Assembly (NCBI RefSeq): GCF_902635505.1 | Contig: NC_045427.1 | Span: 56,012,539-56,076,538, forward strand | Reading direction: 5' to 3' | Length of the DNA: 64,000 bases | Source of the DNA: Sarcophilus harrisii | Taxonomy: Eukaryota; Chordata; Mammalia; Dasyuromorphia; Dasyuridae | In this document: one piece after another, positions 1 through 11,430 of the stretch | Layout of the letters: each line of letters opens with the position of its first letter | Position numbering within the stretch: the first letter of the stretch is position 1 | The notes under the pieces: generated by a model | Database searches by the model: none | What the model was told of the DNA's origin: nothing | Seen by the model: the letters and a program-made list of their open reading frames with translations, nothing else | Translations under genes and position numbers: made by a program

Positions 1-155
1 ATGTAGTTCACAACATAGCATTTTCGCTTCTTTTGTAGTTGTTTGCTTGCATTTTATTTTCTTTCTCATCTTTTTTTTCTGGTTTGATTTGATTTTTCTT
101 GTGTAACAAGATAATTATATAAATATGTATAAATATATTGGATTTAACATAAAAA
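1..155 (+). repeat. L1 3' UTR fragment
   Basis: This is the tail of an L1 3' untranslated region: a pyrimidine-rich block, the TTTTTCTTGTGTAACAAGA motif, then a terminal A-run near 150. It matches the same stretch of the L1 copy at 46650-46800. The 5' side is cut by the window edge. Confidence 0.7.
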
Positions 156-1820
156 AAACAAAGTGGTTATCATCAAAACAATCTGAAACTGGCTAAGAAA
201 TTGAGCAGTGAGTCAGGAGAACAGATTAGGTACATAATACATAGTAATAAAAGACTATGGTAATCTAGTATGTGTTAAACCCCAAAATCCAAGATTTGAG
301 GGCAAGAGCTCATCATTTGACAAAAATTGTTAGGGAAATTGGAGAACAACTTGGCAGAAATTAAGCATAGACCAACATGTCATATACCAAAATAAGGTCA
401 AAATTGGGTATACAATTTAGACATAAGGGAAAAAATTATAAGCAAATTAAGGGAGCATGGAAAATTATACCTTTCAGATGTAAGATAAGGGAAGAGTTTA
501 TTACCAAACAAGAGAGAGGGGAGATCAGGGGAAATAAAATGGATAAGTTTTTTACATTAGTTTTGCACAGAACAAATGCAGCCAAAATTAAAAAGAAAGC
601 AGAAAATTGGGGAAAAGAATTTTACAGTAAATTTCTCAGACAAAGACCTCATATATAAGGAACTCAGCTATATTTATAAAAATAAGAGCCATTTCCAATT
701 GATAAATGGTCAGAAGATATGAACTATTTGCAAAAGAAGAAAGCTATTATCAAAAGTCACATAAAAAACACTAAATGACTATTGATTAGAGAAATGCAAA
801 TGAAAACAAGTCTGTAATACCACTTTATACCTATCAGACATGATCAGATATGACTGAAAAGGAAAATAATAAATGCTGAAGGGCATATGGAAAATAGGGA
901 CATTAATGCACAGCTGGTAGAGTTGTGAACTGGTCTAACCATTCTGGAGAATAATTTAGATTTATACCCAAAAGCCTATAAAACGGTGCCTGTTCTTTGC
1001 CCCAGCAATACGACTCCTAGATCTGTTTCACAAAGAGATAAAAGAAAATGGGAAAGGACTTATATGTACAAAAAAATTTCTAGCAGTTCGTTTTGTGATG
1101 GTAAAGAATTGGAAATTGAGGGGATGCCCATTCACATGGGGATAGCTGAACAAGTTGTGGTATATGTTTGTAATAAAATTGTTCAATAATTTTCAGTTGT
1201 GTTTGACTCTTAATAGTCTCATTTGGAGTTTTCTTGGCAAAGATACTACAGTGGTTTGCCATTTCCTTCTCCAACTCATTTAACAAATAAGGAAACTGGG
1301 GCAAATAAGGTAAAGTGACTTTTCCAGGGTCACATAGCTAGAAAGTGACTGAAGCTAGATTTGAACTTAGGAAGATGAGTCTTCCTGATTCCAGCCCAGC
1401 ATTCTTCTTCACATAGCTGCCTTCTGATAGAATATTATTGCACCATAAGAAATTATAAGCAGAATAGTTTTCAAAAAAGAAAATATATCTGGAAAGACAT
1501 ATGTGAATTGATGTGAAGTGAAGTGGACACAACCAGGAGAATATTGTACACAGTAACATTAATACTACTCTGATTGATACAGTGGCTACAGTGATCCAAG
1601 ACAAATCCAATGGATAAAAAATGCTATCCACCTGCAGAGAAAAAACTGATGAACTCTGAGTGCAGATTTTCCTTATGCTTTTTTCTTTTTAATTGTTTTT
1701 TTTTCACCATTGAGACTATAGAAATATGCTTTGCATAATTTCACATTTATAATTGATATCATATTGCTTGCCTTTTCAATGAGGGGGGGAGGGATCACAA
1801 AGAGTTACCCATGACTGAAT
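156..1820 (+). repeat. Old L1 ORF2 3' half and 3' UTR, split by a SINE
   Basis: Degraded L1 sequence. It starts in the region corresponding to the late ORF2 stretch (ATCAAAACAATCTGAAACTGG), runs through the C-terminal ORF2 part and continues into a 3' UTR ending near 1820. All frames are broken. A minus-strand SINE interrupts it at about 1185-1435. Confidence 0.65.
1185..1435 (-). repeat. Mar1-like CORE-SINE inserted in L1
   Basis: The reverse complement reads as a marsupial CORE-SINE: a tRNA-like head, the core (GTCACATAGCTAG complement), the TCTTTGCCAAGAAAAC segment and an RTE/BovB-like tail. L1 sequence resumes on its right side, so it post-dates the L1. Confidence 0.7.
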
Positions 1821-1842
1821 AACAACAAATTGTGAGCAACAA

Positions 1843-2078
1843 AGTGGTACAGTGAATACAGCATGGGGTTTGGAATCAGGAAAAATCTTCCTGAGTTCAA
1901 ATTCAGTCTCAGACACTTCCTAGCTGTGTGACTCTGGGAAAGTCACTTCACCCTGCTTGCCTCAGTTTCCTCATATGTAAAATTAGCTGAAAAAGGAAAT
2001 AACAAAGCACTCCAGTATCTTTGCCAAGAAAATTCCAAATGGGGTCATGAAGAACAGTGATACAACTGAATAAACAAG
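1843..2078 (+). repeat. Mar1-like CORE-SINE
   Basis: Nearly full-length SINE. It has the tRNA-related head (GAGTTCAAATTCAGTCTCAG), the core (CTAGCTGTGTGACTCTGGG), the CCTCAGTTTCCTCA segment and a 3' tail around GGGGTCATGAAGAACAGTG. The tail resembles RTE/BovB ends, as in marsupial Mar1 elements. Confidence 0.75.
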
Positions 2079-2866
2079 AAGATACTTATATATACATCAG
2101 ATAATTTTGGTCTACAGATATGATGCTCTTTTGGGAATTCAGGATAAAAGTCCCTTTCCCTAATTGTTCCAGGTGGGAAACAGTCCTGGAGCCTTAGAAT
2201 GGAAGGATAACTAGCAGCTTCCTCTTGGTCAGGTTGATTCTCTCCTTCCCAAACCTGATACACAAAAGACAATCATCATGGACAGCAAGGATACATTTAT
2301 CAATGTAAGCAGTAAATAGTGATCAGGGAAGCTGTACAGACTCATTTAGGAGAAAGAACACACAAGAGGAAAGGGAATGAGATGAAATTTCAGTTTCACC
2401 AAGGAGAAAACCATTTTATCTGGGAAATCTGTGAATTGCAGGGATTGCAAGCACTAAGAATCACAGGACATGTTGGGGAGGATGCTGGGGAGAGGGGTGC
2501 AGTTTTCTTCCTAGGACTCAGTTCCAGGGATTCCCGAGAGTCATTTCATAGATCTCACCTTCCCCTGAACCTGATTCTTTCTTCTGAGCTTCCCTGCCAA
2601 GTCACGTCTCCCTAATGTAGGCCTCCCCACAGTGTCGTTTTTCAGGAAACCCCATGAACTTACTTTGGACAGGGGAACTGCAAAGGTAATGGTTCTTTTA
2701 AAATAGAATAAGGAAAGGCGTCCAACTTATCAGTTATGAGGTTACCAATAACCTCTTTGGAGAGAGAGGTTTCTATTAAGTGGTGCTATAGGAAGCAAAG
2801 GAATAAAGTGAGATAGTAAAGGCAACACAAATGGAGAACTTTTTGTGGGAGTTGGCTGAGTAAGAT
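2079..2866. other. Unassigned stretch upstream of PSMB10
   Basis: No gene or clear repeat recognised. It lies 1.2-1.9 kb upstream of the PSMB10 start and contains an IRF-type motif on the minus strand (separate entry). It is possibly distal regulatory sequence; this is inference. Confidence 0.4.
2388..2397 (-). promoter_or_regulatory. Candidate IRF element upstream of PSMB10
   Basis: TTTCAGTTTC on the plus strand is GAAACTGAAA on the minus strand, matching the GAAANNGAAA core bound by interferon regulatory factors. It lies about 1.6 kb upstream of the PSMB10 ATG. A 10-bp match is weak alone; support comes from two further such motifs nearer the gene. Confidence 0.35.
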
Positions 2867-2970
2867 GGAAGAGAGAAAAGAGATAGAGAAGAAGGAGGAG
2901 GAGGGAGGAAAGGAGAGAGAGAGACAGAGAGACAGAGATACAGAGAGATAGAGAGGAGAGAGGGAGAGTT
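2867..2970 (+). repeat. GA-rich simple repeat
   Basis: A purine tract of GAGA, GGAG and GACAGA units with almost no pyrimidines. Low-complexity sequence with no coding potential. Confidence 0.85.
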
Positions 2971-3024
2971 CCCTGTTCCTTAGAGATTTTTATTTACTCG
3001 GTGGTTTGAGGATATAGATTCTTC

Positions 3025-3220
3025 CCTCAGAGGTAGCCAGGTGACATAGTGGATAGACACTGGACTTGACATCAGGAAGACCTGTGTGATCGTAGGCATT
3101 TAACTTCCATCTACCTCACTCAGTTTCTTCTTTAAAACAGAGATGATAGCAGCACCTTCTTCCCCTTGCAAACTTTAAAAATGCTCTATATGTACAAGTG
3201 ATTGTGGTTATTACCAGAAG
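3025..3220 (+). repeat. MIR/CORE-SINE remnant
   Basis: The head reads like GTAGCCAGGTGACATAGTGG and GACATCAGGAAGACCTGTGT, followed by a degraded core and the CTCAGTTTCTTC segment. It is an old, decayed copy just upstream of the PSMB10 promoter. Confidence 0.6.
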
Positions 3221-3803
3221 GTCTCTGGGTTTGAACAATCTGAGACCAAGTAATCTCGCAGTGACGCGGCCCCTGAGGGGGATGTAACTAGCTCGTTACT
3301 CTCCGTGCTTTCTGGCCCTGTAGGACATACATTGTTTCCACCCTGCTGCTTTGTTGTATTTAGAGCCACGTTTACGCTTGATGGAGAAGAGGGCAAGGAA
3401 GGGAAGGGGACAGGCCCCGAAGATCAGAACGTCGGAGGCGGAAGAACCTCGGAGATCAATTCCAACCCCCCAGGTTAAGATAAGGAAACTATGTTAAAGA
3501 GGGGCAAAATCTCTTCTGACCACCTTAAGCGTCATTAGCCTAGCCGGCCAGTGGCCAAGCTACCGATCCCAAGAGGCCCCTGTCCCCGCCAAATCCTCAC
3601 AGGTGGTAGCGGAGGCAGCAGGAACCCCCGAATTTGCCGCTGCTTCCCTGGGGGTGGGAGCCCTAGGGCGGGATGGGAGTGGGAGGAGGGTTGGGTTGGG
3701 GAGGGAAGTTTGCTCCGGCTGACAGCCCAGGCGGCCTCCCTGCTGCCCTCCTTCCTCCGCCTCCCACCAGCACCCCAGCCCCTCCTCCGCCAGCAGCCAA
3801 GGT

Positions 3804-3820
3804 GAAAGCGAAAGCTGAAA
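3804..3820 (+). promoter_or_regulatory. PSMB10: ISRE/IRF element in the PSMB10 promoter
   Basis: GAAAGCGAAAGCTGAAA contains GAAANNGAAA followed by a third GAAA. It lies about 190 bp upstream of the ATG. An ETS-type AGGAAGT follows at 3831-3837, so a composite IRF/ETS site is possible. PSMB10 is known to be induced by interferon-gamma, which agrees with this motif. Binding is not shown by sequence alone. Confidence 0.65.
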
Positions 3821-4011
3821 TTACAAGAAAAGGAAGTCTCCAAGTTATCTGTGCACAGTCCCCTGGCAGTCCTGCAGGATCCCGACCCCGGCGCGCCCCT
3901 CGTGCCCCTGTCTGCCTCCCCAACCTTTTCAGCCCCGCCCTTCGTCCCACCTGCCGAGACCGGGGCAGCCTCCTCCCCCGCGCTCCGCCGCAGGACCCCG
4001 CAGCTCAGGCC

Positions 4012-7000
4012 ATGCTGCAGGCAGATTGGAACCCCCAGGGGGGCTTCTCCTTCAAAAACTGCCAGAGGTAAGAGGGAGCCGCTCGGGGCAGGGCGCTCCG
4101 GCCTGAGGGAGGGCACTGGGCCGTCCCTGATCCCCCTTCTCTGAAGACTCGGGGCAGCTGCTTTGAGTTTCTGGGAACTCGGGTGAAAAGTGAAACTGAT
4201 TGGGTGGGGGAAGGGAGGGGGAATCTTGGGGGTTGCTGCAGTTTTTACCCGGAAGGTCCTGGGACTGCCTCACGGGTGTGTGGGTGGCGGGGGAGAGGGG
4301 GAGAAAAAACGATAAACTGGATTGAAAGGGTCTGTGTTCTGGGGACCCCTTCTAATGCGATTTCTGACTCCAGAGGGTCTTTTCTTCCTTTTCCCACACC
4401 CCAGAAATGCATTTCTGGAGTCTTCCCTAAAGGGACTCCGGGTCCCCCACGCCCGAAAAACCGGTACCACCATCGCCGGCCTTGTGTTCCAGGTGAGGGG
4501 GGAGGCGGGGTGCGGAGGAGAGTGCCGGAGGCGGGGTGAGGGGAATCGCTCTCGGGGCAGTGGGGAGATGGCGCTGGTGGAAGTCCCCGTAGTCCCAGGG
4601 CTGGAGTAAACCCTGACCTGCCTTCTAGGATGGAGTCATCCTCGGGGCGGACACCCGGGCCACCAATGATTCCGTCGTGGCCGACAAGAACTGCGAAAAA
4701 ATCCACTTCATCGCGCCCAACATCTAGTGAGTCCCTTCTCCCACCTCCCCTCCCCTGATTCATCCCCGCCACCTCCTCCTTGCACCGCAGTTAGAGCTGG
4801 AGGCGTCCATCGCAAATCACCCAGACCAACCCACTTATTTTACAAACGAGGAAACTGAGTCCACAAGGAAAGAAGCGAGTTAAAGATGGAGTTAGAGGTG
4901 CCTGGGATTGAAAATCATCCCTCTGGCTCCAAACCCAAGTTCTTTCCATAGTTAATACGAGCAGACCTTTTACTCCAGGCTTCTCCCTGTCCCCCTAACC
5001 CTAACCTAGCTTGACCCTCCCCCTACAAGCCTCTTTCTCTAACGCCGACTCTCCTCCCAGCTGCTGCGGGGCAGGGGTAGCAGCGGACGCTGAGATGACC
5101 ACACAAATGATGGCGTCCAACATGGAGCTCCACGCTTTGTCCACAGGCAGGAAGCCTCGGGTGGTCACCGTCACGCGAATGCTCCGCCAGATGCTGTTCC
5201 GGTACTGTGGGACCTGCGTGGGGGAGTTAAAACAATTCTGGAAGATCTGGGAGGGAGGCAGAGAGAGGGAATGCTTGGGATGGGGCTGGAAGATAAATGG
5301 GTGGGAAGCAAGAGCCCGAGGGAAATGGGCCGGTTGGGGGAACCGTGAGGTGGGGAGAAGAAATGATGAGATATCTCCCCACAGCTACCAGGGCCATATT
5401 GGGGCCTCCCTGATTGTGGGGGGAGTGGACATCACAGGCCCCCTTCTCTACAGTGTGCATCCCCATGGCTCCTACAGCCGTCTGCTTTTCACTGCTTTGG
5501 GTGAGTCCCTGATCCCTCCTCCACCCCACACTCCCAGAATTACAGAATTTCAGGTAGAAAATACCCAGAGGACATCCACCCCCCCCCCAATTTAACAATA
5601 AAAAACCAGAGATTCAGATAGCTTAGGTAACTGGCCCAAGGTCACATACGTAAATACAAAAGTCCAGATTCTAATAATCCAGGGCCTCCAACTTCAAATC
5701 TGACATTTTCCCCCTTTTGCTTCTCTAGACAGGATGCCAATAATTGTTGGAAAGAGTTTCTTTAACACTCAATCTAAATCTGCTCCAGTGTAACCTCCAT
5801 GTTTGCTAGGCAGCACAAGGAACAGAGTTATAAATCAGAAGGACTGAGTTAGGGTCCTTATCTTACCATCCCTGTGACTCTTGGCAATTTATGTGCCCAG
5901 TCTCACTCAGCCTTGGTTTCCTTACCCATAAAATGAGTTCATTAACAGCACTCTTTCACTGGATTAACATGAGGATCCAAGTGAGATATGCACTTTGTAA
6001 GCTTTAAGGTGTTATGAAAATAATAGCTAATATAATTAATTAATTGAGACTTCTGAGACCAAATGTCTCTATGGATATTCCCCCAACTCTACCTCTTCAC
6101 CCTTTTCCCTCAAAAAACAAACCTCTAAGTCCTGTGTATATATAGCAACAGACCAGGACAGGAGGTGTGTCTTAGGGGATTGTGGAAAGGGTCCATGGGG
6201 AGAAAGGTAAGGGAGGCTGCCTAGTACTTAACACTGCTCACCACTACTACCTTCCCTCACCTTCCAAAAGGCTCTGGACAGGAAGCAGCCATTTCTGTGC
6301 TAGAGGATCGCTTCAAACCAAATATGACGGTGAGAACTCCTTCCCCTATCCTGTCCCTGGGCCACCATCCTCCTCCTCCTCATCTTCTCAGCACTCTCCT
6401 GAAACCAGCTTCCTTTACCATGGGGAGCAACACTACATGTTTTTCTTATTGCAAACACATCAAAGAAGAGTCCTTGGGGCTGACTGAGAGGCTAGCAATA
6501 AGAACCTGGGGGATGTGGGAAGAAGATGGGACGGGCTGAGCTCAGGACCTGTCCGCCACCTCCCCTGCTCTGTAAATGAGTTGAGTGGCAGATGCTTCCT
6601 CAGCCAGGAAATGAGAACACATTAGGGAGCTGAATAGTGGAAAGTACAGGATGGCTTTGAAATGGGAGGAGAAGACAGCCTGTTCCTAAGATAGAATGCC
6701 TGTAAAAGAAAAAAAAAAAAAACCATTTTGCAAACCTTAAGATGCTTCAGTGTGTTCCCTATTAGATAGGAGAGAGTGAGCAAATTGTAGATGGACCGGG
6801 GAAACTTTGTGGGGGAGGAGGGAAAGAGGAACTGTTCACAGGGGTTGCTGGGTCCCAGAGACAGAACTAGGTTCACTGAATACAAATTGTAGAGAGGCAG
6901 ATTTTGACTGAATGTTCCCAAGGCCATCTGGCAAGGAGAGTTCAGAATAAGTGAAGAAAGCCAGCCTCGTTCTAGGATAGATTAAGCCCCCAACCCTCAG

Positions 7001-8523
7001 CAAAGTAGAATGAAGAATAGATCTAGGGCCTGGGGAAATCAGATTCTGCACCCAGACTGTGGTTGGTTCCCTTGGGATCCAGCCCCTGGGCCCACTGACT
7101 CATTTCTTCTGGGCCTTTTAGTTCTGATTCTGTTTGACCTTAGTTTCCTTGAGAAAGGCCTTTAGAAGGTCTTTTTTTTTTTTTTTAATTCTAGTAAAAA
7201 AAGTCTTATCTCAATCCACCCACCCATGTTCCCCAAAGGCCAATGAGATCAGTAAAGTTCTTTCCTCAGGATAATCCAATGAGAGAAGCAACTACATTAA
7301 ATAAAAGGACTTTGTCCATACTTGGGCTGGGCTGGGCTGGATCGCAGTGCCATAAGAGACTGAGCTTGGAGGTGAGGGGGAGAAGGGAGATGGGGGATCA
7401 GCTGCCTCACCTTCCTGAAGAGAGCAAAGGAATGAGACTTGGGGAAAAAGAGCAAAGGAGGAAATGGGAGATGCCAGGGAGAATTGGGGGATAGGTGGAT
7501 GGGGGAGGGGGCCAGGATGCTTGGAAAGGCTGATCACATCCTAACTCAGGGATTCCCTCACTCCTCCGTCCCCCTTACTCACACTGTTTTCTGCTCTGTT
7601 CATACCCTCTTCACTTCTCCCATTCCCTTCAATTCTCTGTTCCCTCTTTGTCCCCCTTTGCCATCTTTACCTCTATCTCCCTCACCTCTCTGTCCATTCA
7701 ATTGCTCGTCTCTTCCTTCATCTTAGTCCCTTCACCCTCTCCTATCTTATTCCCTCACCACCTCCACTCACCTTCTTATTCTATGAACTCTCATTAACTG
7801 TCTATCCTCTATTCTTTCAATCCCTTCATTTCCTTTTCTTTCTTTCTTTCTTTTATTCCCCCTGAGGCAATTGGGGTTAAGTGATTTGCCCAGGGTCACA
7901 TAGCCAGGACATGTTAAGTGTTCTGAAATTGGATTAGAACTCAGGTCCTCCTGATTTCAGGGCTGGTGCTCTATCCACTGCACCACTTTTCTTTTTTCTT
8001 TTATTTCTTTTTATTCTATTATTTTTCTTTCATTTCTTTTATTTCTATCAACTGAACAGCTCACTCTTCTCATCCCTAATTCTTTCCCACCTCTGTCTCC
8101 CCCACCGGCTCCCAGCTGGAGGAAGGGCAGCAGCTGATAGTGGAGGCTGTGACTGCTGGGATCCTGGATGACCTGGGCTCAGGAAGCAACGTGGATATGT
8201 GTGTGATCACCCAAGCTGGTGCCAAGATCCAGAGGGCAGTGAGCACCCCAGCTGTCATCTCTAAGAGGTGAGGAGCAGGATGGCAGGTGGAGGTGGGGAG
8301 GAATGTGTGGTGATGGGAGGACACAAGGAAAGGGAGGTATGGGGGAGCAGCTTATGGGGAGGGCAAGAAGGATATAACTACAAAGGGTCTGGTCCATCCC
8401 CTACTTTTCAGACAGGGCAAGTATCGCTACCCAAAGGGAACTACAGCAGTGATGAAGGAGACCGTGACACCTCTGGCACTGGAGATGATTGAGGAGACTG
8501 TGCAGACAATGGAGGTGGAGTAA
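4012..8523 (+). CDS. PSMB10: Proteasome subunit beta type-10 (beta-2i, MECL-1)
   Basis: Coding exons: 4012-4067, 4405-4492, 4629-4726, 5061-5201, 5385-5500, 6271-6329, 8116-8267 and 8412-8523. All introns are GT-AG with consistent phases, giving 273 residues and a TAA stop, the same length I recall for human PSMB10. It is the trypsin-like catalytic beta subunit that replaces PSMB7 in the immunoproteasome, acting in antigen processing in cytosol and nucleus. A 39-residue propeptide ends KTG before catalytic Thr40 (TTIAG). The Ntn-hydrolase partners Asp56 and Lys72 are present (mature positions 17 and 33), so the enzyme looks active. The beta-fold motif [11 protein letters not shown] is at 50-60 and the C-terminus is QTMEVE. 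Intron 6 is longest (1.8 kb) and carries a SINE. Regulation by interferon is suggested by ISRE-like motifs at 3804 and 4185. CTRL lies 19 kb downstream in the same orientation. Confidence 0.97.
4185..4197 (+). promoter_or_regulatory. PSMB10: Candidate IRF element in PSMB10 intron 1
   Basis: GAAAAGTGAAACT fits the IRF-type core GAAAGTGAAA with one deviation (AAAA for the first GAAA). It lies 118 bp after exon 1 in the CpG-rich block and could act with the promoter motif at 3804. Confidence 0.45.
4800..4935 (-). repeat. MIR remnant in PSMB10 intron 3
   Basis: The GAGGAAACTGAGTCC segment followed by decayed core and head sequence marks a minus-strand MIR-type SINE between exons 3 and 4. Confidence 0.5.
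5530..6035. repeat. Two MIR-type SINE remnants in PSMB10 intron 5
   Basis: A minus-strand copy (about 5530-5710, CCCAAGGTCACATA core) is followed by a plus-strand copy (about 5810-6030, CTCAGCCTTGGTTTCC segment and an L2-like TGTAAGCTTTAAGG tail). Confidence 0.6.
7855..7990 (-). repeat. Short marsupial SINE (WSINE-like) in PSMB10 intron 6
   Basis: Its complement starts near AGTGGTGCAGTGGATAGAGC and ends CCCAATTGCCTCAGG, then an A-rich tail (T-rich on the plus strand at 7838-7857). It is the same short CORE-SINE class as 15147-15289 and 58961-59109. Confidence 0.75.
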
Positions 8524-8568
8524 GTGAGCCCCAAGGGTCACGGGGCCCCATCCAGGAAATCTCCAGAA

Positions 8569-8574
8569 AATAAA
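8569..8574 (+). terminator. PSMB10: PSMB10 poly(A) signal
   Basis: AATAAA lies 46 bases after the stop codon, giving a very short 3' UTR; cleavage is expected near 8590. Confidence 0.85.
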
Positions 8575-8589
8575 AGTTTTTGAAATGAA

Positions 8590-9350
8590 CTCCTGAGTTC
8601 CAAGAGTTTCTAGACCATGTATCCCCTCATGGTGGGGATAAAAAGGCGATGCCGAATACATGTAGGTGCTTAATAAATAACTGTTGACAGGGTGGCAGGG
8701 AGCAGCCCCGAGGGTGACTAAAGCCCAGGGCCTTCTCCCCAAGGTTTCCTCTAACAAGTGGGCATCCCGAGGCTGTTGCCACCACATGGAACCTTCCAAG
8801 CTCTGCTCCTCCGATTCACTAGGACCTCTTTTCTTAGTTCAACCCAGATAAATGCTGGGGTTTTCAGAAGATGCCTTACTGAATAATCATCGAAAAGCTG
8901 AGTAAATAGGAAATTGTAGGGCTGGAGAGAATGTAGAACACAAGTCTCCTGAGGGTACTTCTGGCTCTGGGCTGGGGAGCCCTCCTGCCCTGGTCATCCT
9001 AAATCTGGACTACTAAGTTTATTTCTCTATATCTCTCCACCCATCTCCTTCTCCATCCTTTCATCAATCTATGATTCCTCTCAGGTGGGAGCTGCATGAG
9101 TTGACCTTTAAGGTTCCCTCTCATCCGGATGCAGTAATTTTATATTTAGTCACAGAGATTCCTCCCCAAATACAGGCTGCTTTGCAGATGCTTTCACACC
9201 CCTGCACATCCCTTTCTATGACTAATGTTTATAGGCATTCTATTTTTTTCCTTGACCCCACTCATCATCCTGGACAGTCACCGGTAGCCTAAATGAAGCT
9301 TAACTTTGCCCCTCATGCTTCTCCCCATCTAGTCCTGGCCCAACTTCCAT
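8590..9350. other. Unassigned sequence downstream of PSMB10
   Basis: No gene seen. A short L2/MIR-like tail (TAGGTGCTTAATAAATAACTG) is near 8663-8684; the rest is unique-looking and not recognised. Confidence 0.4.
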
Positions 9351-9490
9351 CTATGGCATATAGTGGAGAGAGCGCTGGCTCTGGAGTCCAGAGACCCAAG
9401 ATTTAATTTCAGCTTTGCTACTTTTGAGAGGCATACTGAGTAATGGATGGACAAGTCATTTAGACCTGAGCCTAAAGCCCACCTCCAACA
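9350..9490 (+). repeat. MIR-type SINE remnant
   Basis: The head AGTGGAGAGAGCGCTGGCTC followed by GGAGTCCAGAGACCCAAG and a decayed core is typical of MIR-class SINEs. Confidence 0.65.
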
Positions 9491-11430
9491 TATACTGGCC
9501 GTCAGTCAGTTAAAAAGCATTATTAGGAGGTTTACCATGTACCAGATACTGAGCTAAGTTTTGAGGATACAGTCTGTGCCTTCAAGGAGATTTCATTCTA
9601 AGCAGGGAGACAACATGAAAAATAGTTATAAACCCAAGATAAATAAATGAAAGGGCTCTTAGAAGATCAGCAGGGGTTCCACAGGAGACTCTTCTTGCAG
9701 AAGATAGAATGTGAGCTGAGTCCAAAGGAAGTGAGAAGACAGAGTGAAGAGAGGGTGCATTCTAAGACCGGAGAGCCAGGGGAAACAAACAATGTGTTTT
9801 TCTTGAACTCATGGAGATGAAGGGTCATATTTGAAAAACAGCAAGAAAAAGATGAGTGGAAAGGTAGGAAACAGACAGACTATGAAGGGCTTTGAATACC
9901 AAACAGAGGGCTTTATATTTGATATTGGAGGTAATGGGAAGCGACTGGAGTTTAACAACACCCTGTTGGGCAACGTGGTCGGACTGTCTTTAGGAAAGTC
10001 ATTTTGATATTGAATGAAAGATGGAACCAAATAAAAAGGGATTTAAGGCAGAGAGATCAGCCAAGGCTATTCCGACAGTCCAGGCATGAAGTAATGAGGG
10101 CCTGCACCAGGGCAGAAGCTCTGTGATTAGAGAAAAGGGGGTGGATATTAGAGAGACTGAGAAGGTAGAAATAAGACTTGGCAAACAATAGGATACATGG
10201 GGTGAGTATGTGTGAGGAATTGAAGATGACCCACGGGTTATCGGCCTGGTGACCAAGAGGAAGATGCCATCCTCAACAGTAATAGAAAAGTTGGGAAGAA
10301 GGGAGGATTTGGAGTAAAAATAATAAATTGGACACATCGAGTTTGAGATGTTTCTGGGACACTCAGTTAAAGGCAGTTAGAGATGTGTGACTAAAAATTA
10401 GGGATGGATATAATATATATGAGAATCATCAGCACAGAACTGACCCACTCTATTTGTAGGAAAGAGAGACAGGGAGAAACAGAGAGTAGGATGAGAGAAT
10501 GGGAAATGCCCAAGAAAACTGGACCACTTGTACAGCTAAAGGGGTTTGCTCTGGCAAGAGGAAAGGCCACTTCTATATATGAGAGAGCAGTGAAAGAGAA
10601 AATATAAAGGAAGATTTCTAAGTGATATGAGAGGAACTTGAAAGAGAGGGAGCTCTCAGCAAATTGTTTCAATTTTTTCACTTGGGTCTGAGATTAGATT
10701 CTCAGCTGAGAGAGTGGAGAGAAGGGGGCTTGAGCAGGGATGAAAAGGCTTGGGAGAGCCATTGTGGTGAGTGGGAGAGTGAACCCAAAGGATTGTCTGG
10801 ACACAATAAAGGCCCAGTGGAGATAATACATATACTCAGTGGAGTGAGCCCACCCCTTGACTTCTTCCACCTCCAGTCAGCAGCATGTGAATAACAGCAA
10901 AGGCAGTGGAGAATGGGAATAATACAAGTAATACTGGACTTGTGCTTGGCAAAGGAGGATCAGAAATGGAATGAAAGACAGGTTTCAAGATTAAAGGACA
11001 ATTATAGATTTGACCTGATTCACTGTGGAGTAGAGATAGGAAAGAGAAAAGAACACAGTCAATGCAGAAGTAATGGCCTGGACAAGAACTGAGGGGAGGA
11101 GGCAACTGGTAAACGGGAACATAAGGCAGTAGGAATCTTGGAATGAAAAAAATATGATTAGAAAAAGGAATTCCAGTGTTCACAAACATGGAAGTAGAAT
11201 ACGATGGGTGATGGTAAGACCAAAAGTGTGAAACCTCGGAAGTGGGGTCGAGGAGGAGATCATGGGAATTAATTAGATTAAAGAATTAGGAAGTTGGGGC
11301 ATTGAAAGTGCCAATGTTTATATTGAAGAAGCCTAGTTTGAGGAGTAGAATTGGAGTGAAGAGAAAGACTGAACCAGTAAGGAGGGAAAAAAAGAATGTC
11401 CTGGGAGGGAGTAGTGGTCAACAGATGACA
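9490..11430 (-). repeat. Long L2 (LINE-2) fragment
   Basis: Read on the minus strand, this is an L2-like LINE. Its 3' end lies at the left, where AAGCATTATTAGG and TACCATGTACCAGATACTGA mirror L2 tails. The ORF2 region further right includes a stretch reading LVQALITSCLD (about 10080-10110), equivalent to the LVHALVTSRLDYCN motif of CR1/L2 reverse transcriptases. The rightmost 230 bases resemble the endonuclease end (decayed, CCAATGTTTATATTGAAG). At about 1.9 kb it is one of the longest old repeats in the window. All frames are broken. Confidence 0.7.

Larger units (their letters stand above)
3540..4740. promoter_or_regulatory. PSMB10: CpG-rich promoter and first exons of PSMB10
   Basis: GC content and CpG frequency rise sharply here compared with the AT-rich flanks, and the block covers PSMB10 exons 1-3. 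There is no TATA box near the expected start. A GC-box-like CCCCGCCC lies near 3934 and an ISRE-like motif at 3804-3820. This fits a CpG-type promoter with interferon input. Long open frames on both strands here reflect base composition and are not genes. Confidence 0.7.

Noticed and set aside
1-4011. LCAT, expected next to PSMB10 by synteny
   Set aside because: No exon of LCAT was recognised in the left 4 kb, which is L1, SINE and unassigned sequence; the gene is presumably further left.
3535-4144. Several overlapping open frames of 84-193 codons on both strands
   Set aside because: The CpG-rich PSMB10 promoter has few stop codons; the frames are proline/glycine-rich, overlap each other and include the true exon 1 only in part.
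4990-5012. Telomere-like CCCTAACCCTAACC
   Set aside because: Only two units inside a PSMB10 intron; too short to call an interstitial telomere repeat.
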